A stretch of 5,605 nt of DNA from JACCUZ01 sp038246575 (GTDB taxonomy: Bacteria; Actinomycetota; Actinomycetes; JACCUZ01). Shown here piece by piece: positions 1-3,548 of the stretch. The stretch is taken from positions 1-5,605 of the forward strand of contig JBBRVU010000236.1 of the NCBI GenBank assembly GCA_038246575.1, read 5' to 3'. The notes below the pieces were generated by a model. That model saw nothing but the letters and a program-made list of their open reading frames with translations. It searched no databases and was not told the origin of the DNA. The translations under genes and the position numbers were made by a program. The stretch's first letter is position 1; every line of letters begins with the position of its first letter.

Positions 1-914
1 ACACCGCGGGTCAGCGACGGGCACGACGCCGGCTCGACCGCGCGGATGACCGGTGACATCTTCCCGGCCAGCTTCTCCCGCAGGAACGGGAAGGCGAGGC
101 CGGCGAAGTTCGAGCCGCCACCGGTGCAGCCGACGATGACGTCGGGGTTCTCGCCGGCCTTGGCCAGCTGCAGCAACGCCTCCTCGCCGATGATGGTCTG
201 GTGCAGCAGCACGTGGTTGAGCACGCTGCCCAGCGCGTAGTGCGCGGACTCGTCGCCGACCGCGGCCTCGACGGCCTCGCTGATCGCCATGCCGAGGCTG
301 CCGGAGTGGTTCGCCTCGTCCTCGAGGGCCTTACGGCCAGACTCGGTCAACTCCGACGGGCTGCGGTGCAGGGTGGCCCCGAACGTCTCCATCACCGACT
401 TACGGTGGGGCTTGGCGTCGTAGGACGCGCCGACCTGCCACACCTCGCACTCGAGGCCGTAGATCGAGCAGGCGAAGGCCAGCGCCGTGCCCCACTGCCC
501 CGCCCCGGTCTCGGTCGTCAGCTTCGTGACGCCGGACTTCTTGTTGTAGAACGCCTGGGGTACGGCGGTGTTGGGCTTGTGCGAGCCGGCCGGGGAGACG
601 CCCTCGTACTTGTAGTAGATGTGCGCCGGCGTGCCGAGCGCCTTCTCGAGGTTGTGCGCCCGGAACAGCGGGGACGGCCGCCACAGCTTGTAGACGTCGA
701 GCACCTCCTCGGGGATGTCGACGTAGCTGTCCTGCGTCACCTCCTGCATGATCAGGTCCATCGGGAACAGCGGCGCGAGGTCGTCGGGCCCGACCGGCTG
801 GTGGGTGCCGGGGTGCAGCGGCGGCGGGGGCGGCGAGGGCAGGTCCGGGATCACGTTGTACCACCGGGTCGGCATCTCCGACTCGTCGAGCAGGAACTTG
901 TGCTGCTTCCCCAT
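1..914 (-). CDS. trpB2: TrpB2-type tryptophan synthase beta-like PLP enzyme (3' end outside window)
   Basis: Cytosolic pyridoxal-phosphate enzyme of the TrpB2 subfamily. The family joins indole to L-serine (or a serine derivative) to give L-tryptophan, usually without a partner TrpA. The first 304 residues are visible; family members run to roughly 420-450, so about a quarter to a third of the C-terminus is missing. The protein starts MGKQHKFLLDESEMP and has a proline-rich stretch at 26-32. The PLP Schiff-base lysine is K113 in PAGSHKPNTA, and the catalytic glutamate is E135 in ETGAGQWG, the TrpB signature. The glycine loop GCTGGGSN at 262-269 binds the cofactor phosphate, and the visible part ends in AVEPASCPSLTRG. 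The long N-terminal extension and the W in GAGQWG favour TrpB2 over canonical TrpB1. The ATG at 914-912 has a GGAGG Shine-Dalgarno sequence 8 nt upstream. No trpA or other trp gene is in view, so salvage of free indole is a reasonable inference. The true substrate is not shown by the sequence. Confidence 0.93.
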   Translation of the reverse strand, partial: MGKQHKFLLDESEMPTRWYNVIPDLPSPPPPPLHPGTHQPVGPDDLAPLFPMDLIMQEVTQDSYVDIPEEVLDVYKLWRPSPLFRAHNLEKALGTPAHIYYKYEGVSPAGSHKPNTAVPQAFYNKKSGVTKLTTETGAGQWGTALAFACSIYGLECEVWQVGASYDAKPHRKSVMETFGATLHRSPSELTESGRKALEDEANHSGSLGMAISEAVEAAVGDESAHYALGSVLNHVLLHQTIIGEEALLQLAKAGENPDVIVGCTGGGSNFAGLAFPFLREKLAGKMSPVIRAVEPASCPSLTRG

Positions 915-1004
915 CGCCCTGACCTCCGTGCTCGTCGTGACCCCGCGCGCCTGACGCTAGTGGCGGGTCACGGTCTCCGGAAGGCGTCCGCGAAGATTGG
1001 TGCC
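915..1004. promoter_or_regulatory. Divergent promoter region between trpB2 and the HAD gene
   Basis: These 90 bp separate two divergently read genes and must hold both promoters. On the minus strand a TAGCGT hexamer (954-959) could be a -10 for trpB2, but the -35 position 17 nt upstream is poor (TTCCGG), so no promoter is called at base level. No clear promoter is seen for the HAD gene. The octamer repeats in this region are listed separately. Confidence 0.55.
923..927 (-). promoter_or_regulatory. Shine-Dalgarno sequence of trpB2
   Basis: Reads GGAGG on the minus strand, 8 nt before the ATG at 914-912. It fixes the trpB2 start and argues against any longer N-terminus. Confidence 0.75.
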
Positions 1005-1012
1005 GTGACCCG
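936..1012. repeat. Three copies of octamer CGTGACCC, including a 10-bp perfect inverted repeat
   Basis: The octamer CGTGACCC lies at 936-943 (plus), 965-972 (minus) and 1004-1011 (plus). Copies one and two form an inverted repeat with a 21-nt gap. Copies two and three extend to a perfect 10-bp inverted repeat, CGGGTCACGG at 964-973 against CCGTGACCCG at 1003-1012, with a 29-nt gap. The third copy contains the GTG start codon of the HAD gene. The arrangement fits a regulator binding site shared by the two divergent genes, or an mRNA hairpin masking the HAD start. No regulator gene is in the window, so both roles are inference. Confidence 0.5.
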
Positions 1013-1826
1013 ACCCGCGACAAGTCCCGACGGACGACTGCCCCGACTGGTGGCGACCGATCTGGACGGCACGATCGTCGGCGAGGACGGCGAGATCAGC
1101 GATCGCACCGTGGCCGCCCTGCAGGGCGTGCAGGCGCTGGGCGTTCCGGTCGTGTTCGTCACCGGTCGGCCGCCACGGTGGATGGCCACCGTCGCCGAGC
1201 GCACCGGCCACACCGGGCTGGCCATCTGCGCCAACGGGGGGCTGCTGTGGGACCTGCACGCCGAGGCGGTCCTCGACACGTTCCCGATGTCGGTCGAGGT
1301 CGGGCTGGAGGTGGCTCGCCGGCTGCGGGCTGCCGTGCCGCTGATCGCGTTCGCCGTCGAGACGCCGGAGGGCTTCTCGCACGAGTCGACGTACGTCCCC
1401 CGCTACGACATCGGGATGGCCCGGCAGGTGGCCGACATCGAGGTGCTCTTCGCGGCTCCGGCGGTCAAGCTGCTGGCTCGGCACGAGGAGATGGAGCCGG
1501 CGGACCTGCTGCGTGCGGCGACCGCCGTCGCGGGCGATCTGGCCGAGCTGACCTACTCCTCCTCGTCCGGGCTGCTGGAGATATCGGCCGCAGGGGTGTC
1601 GAAGGCCTCGACGCTGGCCCTGATCTGCGGGCGGGACGGCATCGACGCGGCCGACGTGGTGGCCTTCGGCGACATGCCCAACGACCTGCCGATGCTCGCG
1701 TGGGCCGGCCAGGCGTACGGCATCAGGGATGCGCACCCCGAGGTGCTGGCCGCGGTCGAGCAGGTGGTTGACGGTCCGGACGGGGACGGCGTCGCCCGCG
1801 AGCTGGAGCGTCTCTTCGACCTCTGA
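1005..1826 (+). CDS. Cof-type HAD-superfamily hydrolase (subclass IIB phosphatase)
   Basis: A 273-residue cytosolic phosphatase of the haloacid dehalogenase superfamily, Cof/IIB type. These usually hydrolyse sugar phosphates or related phosphate esters using Mg2+. All four motifs are present: motif I D19-L-D21-G-T (nucleophile D19, acid/base D21), motif II T53 in VFVTGRPP, motif III K200 in GVSKASTL, and motif IV GDMPND with D223 and D227 holding the metal. The stretch between motifs II and III (about 80-185) is the IIB alpha/beta cap, which sets substrate choice; its substrate cannot be read from sequence. The length is normal for the family. The GTG at 1005 is chosen because homology starts just after it and upstream codons run antisense into trpB2. 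Only a weak GAAG (992-995) precedes it, so translation may be leaderless or depend on an upstream signal. It converges with bpa across 11 bp. Confidence 0.88.
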   Translation: MTRPATSPDGRLPRLVATDLDGTIVGEDGEISDRTVAALQGVQALGVPVVFVTGRPPRWMATVAERTGHTGLAICANGGLLWDLHAEAVLDTFPMSVEVGLEVARRLRAAVPLIAFAVETPEGFSHESTYVPRYDIGMARQVADIEVLFAAPAVKLLARHEEMEPADLLRAATAVAGDLAELTYSSSSGLLEISAAGVSKASTLALICGRDGIDAADVVAFGDMPNDLPMLAWAGQAYGIRDAHPEVLAAVEQVVDGPDGDGVARELERLFDL

Positions 1827-1837
1827 CGGAGGTACGG

Positions 1838-2443
1838 CTAGAGGTAGTTGCCGGTGCCCGGGTGCCCCTGCTCGGACTCGCCGGGCCCGCCGGGACCGCC
1901 GGGCCCGCCCGGTCCACCGGCCATGCCGGGCATGCCCGGCATCGACGCGCCGGGGGGCAGGGCGCGACGGCGCATCTCCTCGAACTGGGCCTTGGCCGAC
2001 ATCTGCTGGGCGAACAGTGCCGCCTGGATGCCGTGGAAGAGCCCCTCCAGCCAGCCGACCAGCTGCGCCTGTGCGACCCGCAGCTCGGCTTCCGAGGGTA
2101 TGGAGTCGTCGTTGAAGGGCAGCGAGATCCGGTCCAGCTCGGCAACGAGCTCGGGCGCCAATCCCTCCTCGAGCTCCTTGATCGAGCGGGTGTGGATCTC
2201 CTTGAGCCGCACCCGGCTCGCCTCGTCGAGCTCGGAGGCGCGGACCTCCTCGAGCAGCTGCTTGATCATGCTGCCGATGCGCATGACCTTCGCCGGCTGG
2301 TCGACGAGGTCGGTGACCGAGCGCTCGTCGCCCTCCCCGTCTCCGGCGTCGACCTCCGTGGGGCGCCCGTCCGGGCCTACCACCACTACCCGTGGGTCAT
2401 GCGACGCCGACTCAGCGGACGTGTGCTCAGGCTGCTCGCTCAT
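1838..2443 (-). CDS. bpa: Bacterial proteasome activator Bpa (ATP-independent 20S activator)
   Basis: A 201-residue homologue of mycobacterial Bpa (Rv3780, DUF2587). In the known system Bpa forms a dodecameric ring that docks on the 20S proteasome through its C-termini and opens the gate without ATP, feeding unfolded or specific proteins such as the repressor HspR to degradation. Residues 1-40 are polar and probably disordered. Residues about 43-160 are the helical core, including SVTDLVDQPAKVMRIGSMIK, EIHTRSIKELEEGL and AQLVGWLEGLFHGIQAALFA. Residues 163-201 are a low-complexity tail with MPGMPGM, four GGP repeats and the end TGNYL. The usual actinobacterial end is GQYL, the proteasome-docking motif shared with the ATPase Mpa/ARC, so N199 is a variation. 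The ATG at 2443-2441 has GAGG 9 nt upstream. An open frame continues up to 2545 but would overlap the divergent gene and lacks family-like sequence. No proteasome subunit genes are in the window. Confidence 0.93.
   Translation of the reverse strand: MSEQPEHTSAESASHDPRVVVVGPDGRPTEVDAGDGEGDERSVTDLVDQPAKVMRIGSMIKQLLEEVRASELDEASRVRLKEIHTRSIKELEEGLAPELVAELDRISLPFNDDSIPSEAELRVAQAQLVGWLEGLFHGIQAALFAQQMSAKAQFEEMRRRALPPGASMPGMPGMAGGPGGPGGPGGPGESEQGHPGTGNYL
1880..1918 (-). repeat. Collagen-like GGP codon repeat in the Bpa tail
   Basis: Encodes residues 176-188, four Gly-Gly-Pro units plus a final Gly, as nine-base units with minor synonymous changes. It makes a flexible spacer between the helical core and the C-terminal docking residues. 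Such repeats are prone to slippage, so copy number may differ between strains. Confidence 0.8.
1923..1942. repeat. Perfect 20-bp palindrome inside the 3' part of bpa
   Basis: ATGCCGGGCATGCCCGGCAT equals its own reverse complement across 20 bp and encodes MPGMPGM (residues 168-174) of Bpa. In RNA it could fold as a GC-rich stem of about 8 bp. It also lies about 100 bp beyond the stop of the convergent HAD gene, so it might act on HAD readthrough transcripts. It may equally be a by-product of two Met-Pro-Gly repeats using different synonymous codons. Confidence 0.7.
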
Positions 2444-2517
2444 GTCGCCTATCCTCGCCCACGCGGCCCGGTCGAAACAGGGTGGACCCGCAACGGCGCT
2501 GCTGCCACGCTCGTTGC
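2444..2517. promoter_or_regulatory. Divergent promoter region between bpa and the GNAT gene
   Basis: A 74-bp gap between divergent starts, expected to hold both promoters. No confident -35/-10 pair is visible on either strand. A TATCCT hexamer on the plus strand (2450-2455) resembles a -10 but lacks a -35 partner. There is no Shine-Dalgarno sequence ahead of the GTG at 2518. Confidence 0.45.
2453..2456 (-). promoter_or_regulatory. Shine-Dalgarno sequence of bpa
   Basis: Reads GAGG (followed by A) on the minus strand, 9 nt before the ATG at 2443-2441. It supports the 201-residue start. Confidence 0.6.
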
Positions 2518-2518
2518 G
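2489..2518. repeat. 7-bp inverted repeat ending on the GNAT start codon
   Basis: CGCAACG at 2489-2495 pairs perfectly with CGTTGCG at 2512-2518 across a 16-nt gap, and the last base of the right arm is the G of the GTG start. It could be an operator half-site pair or an mRNA hairpin at the start. Seven bases in GC-rich DNA can also arise by chance. Confidence 0.35.
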
Positions 2519-3465
2519 TGACCAGGACCACGCCACCGATCGCACCCACCCTCGTCCGCCGCGCCCTCGGCCCCGAGGACCTCGACGACGTGTGCGGGCT
2601 GCTCGCCGCGAGCGACAACGCGGTGCTTGGCTTCGTCGACTTCACCCCCGAGGACATCGCAGGCGATCTACGGCGGGACGACCTCGAGGCCCACGGCTGG
2701 TACGACGGCGGCATCCTGGTCGGCTATGGCTGGGTGGCGCCGACGCCGGGCAGCAACCAGGTGGAGCTCGACGTCTATGTCCGCCCGGGGCACGATGACG
2801 CCCTGGGCAACGAGGTGCTGGCGGCGCTCGAGGACCGTGGCCGGTCGCTGGTGGTCGGGACCGGGCACGGCGCGCCGTGGTTCGGGTCGGGGGCCTACCG
2901 CGTCGACACCCGCACCCAGGCGTGGCTCGCCGCCGCCGGCTACGACGTCCGCACGACCTTCACCCGGATGCGCATCGACCTTGGATCCGATCAGCCCGAC
3001 CGGCCCACAGAGACCGTCGTGCGCCAGGTCACGAGTGACGCCGACCTGCGCACCGCCCATGAGATCCAGGAGGAGTCCTTCGTCGGGCACTACGGCCACG
3101 TCCGCTCGACGTACGAGAAGTGGCTGCAGCGCCTCGCCGAGAAGGGGGACGGCTGGTACCGGGTCTTCCTGGCCGAGCTCGCCGGTCAACCGCTCGGGGT
3201 GATGGTGACGAGCCGGCAGTTCGAGTCCGACGAGAACGCGGACCACATCAGCATTCTTGGCGTGCTGGCATCCGGCCGCGGCCGTGGCGTCGCGAGAGCC
3301 ATGCTTCGCCACTGCTTCGCCGCTGCCCAGACGGGCGGCCGCACCGCAGTGCTCCTGCACGTCGACGTCGCGAACGTGACCGGGGCCCTGCGCCTCTACG
3401 AGTCGGCCGGCATGCGCGTGGTGCTCGAGATCGACGCCTGGGCCAAAGGTGAGCTCTCGAGCTGA
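2518..3465 (+). CDS. Tandem GNAT-family N-acetyltransferase
   Basis: A 315-residue cytosolic protein of two GNAT folds in series, the layout of actinobacterial tandem acetyltransferases such as mycothiol synthase. The family moves an acyl group from acyl-CoA to an amine; the substrate here is unknown. The N-terminal half (about 10-155) keeps the fold pattern (LVRRALGPEDLDDV, then ILVGYGWV, then VELDVYVRP) but lacks an acyl-CoA pyrophosphate loop, so it is probably not catalytic. The C-terminal half (about 160-315) is intact. Motif A, ILGVLASGRGRGVARAML, carries the R254-x-x-G257-x-A259 loop, and the family's closing motif is present as LHVDVANVTGALRLYESAGM. The segment EIQEESFVGHYGHV probably lines the acceptor site (inference). 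The GTG at 2518 is chosen because it opens the conserved region and upstream codons run antisense into bpa. No Shine-Dalgarno sequence is visible, so a leaderless transcript is possible. It shares its length with mycothiol synthase but not its diagnostic sequence, so MshD is not called. Confidence 0.85.
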   Translation: MTRTTPPIAPTLVRRALGPEDLDDVCGLLAASDNAVLGFVDFTPEDIAGDLRRDDLEAHGWYDGGILVGYGWVAPTPGSNQVELDVYVRPGHDDALGNEVLAALEDRGRSLVVGTGHGAPWFGSGAYRVDTRTQAWLAAAGYDVRTTFTRMRIDLGSDQPDRPTETVVRQVTSDADLRTAHEIQEESFVGHYGHVRSTYEKWLQRLAEKGDGWYRVFLAELAGQPLGVMVTSRQFESDENADHISILGVLASGRGRGVARAMLRHCFAAAQTGGRTAVLLHVDVANVTGALRLYESAGMRVVLEIDAWAKGELSS

Positions 3466-3548
3466 CGCGCAAGTCTTCGCAGGGTCAGCACCCGGAGCCG
3501 TCGGCGGCGAGCAGCCCGCTGCTCCCCGCGGATGGCCAGGGCGTTCAT
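3396..3548 (-). CDS. Possible 50-codon gene translationally coupled to the permease
   Basis: A small reading frame starting MNALAIRGEQ, rich in arginine (RRRRLRVLTLRRLARQL), with no family I recognise and no membrane segment. In its favour, its ATG overlaps the permease stop as ATGA (3548-3545), and GGAGG (3554-3558) sits 5 nt upstream, the classic arrangement for coupled translation. Against it, the last 23 codons run antisense through the end of the GNAT gene, third-position G+C falls after about 14 codons, and a terminator-like hairpin lies inside it. It may be the decayed start of a former downstream gene. Treat as unproven. Confidence 0.28.
   Translation of the reverse strand: MNALAIRGEQRAARRRRLRVLTLRRLARQLESSPLAQASISSTTRMPADS
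3504..3529. terminator. Terminator-like hairpin between convergent genes
   Basis: GCGG-C-GAGCAG (3504-3514), loop CCCG (3515-3518), CTGCTC-C-CCGC (3519-3529). This is a 10-bp stem with one C/C mismatch, located between the convergent GNAT and permease stops, where it could stop transcription from both sides. There is no T tract on either strand, common in high-GC Actinobacteria, so its strength is uncertain. Confidence 0.5.

Noticed and set aside
201..1004. Long plus-strand open frame in phase with the HAD gene, extending its N-terminus by 268 codons
   Set aside because: It is antisense to the well-supported trpB2 gene, is Arg/Val/Gly-rich without a recognisable domain, and HAD homology begins just after the GTG at 1005.
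957..1736. 259-codon minus-strand frame opposite the HAD gene
   Set aside because: Antisense shadow in GC-rich DNA: His/Arg/Gly-rich, no family features, while the opposite strand holds all four HAD motifs.
2450..2455. TATCCT as a -10 element for the GNAT gene
   Set aside because: No acceptable -35 at 16-19 bp upstream, and the same bases carry the bpa Shine-Dalgarno sequence on the other strand.
2444..2545. N-terminal extension of Bpa to an upstream ATG
   Set aside because: It would overlap the divergent GNAT start, is unlike the family, and the ATG at 2443 has its own Shine-Dalgarno sequence.
1848..2798. 316-codon plus-strand frame opposite bpa
   Set aside because: Its GPPGPP stretch is the reverse reading of the Bpa GGP repeats, and the rest is Ser/Arg-rich without domains. 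Bpa is clear on the minus strand.
2518..3465. Identification of the tandem GNAT as mycothiol synthase (MshD)
   Set aside because: Length and two-domain layout agree, but the sequence outside the general GNAT motifs does not match the mycobacterial enzyme as I recall it.
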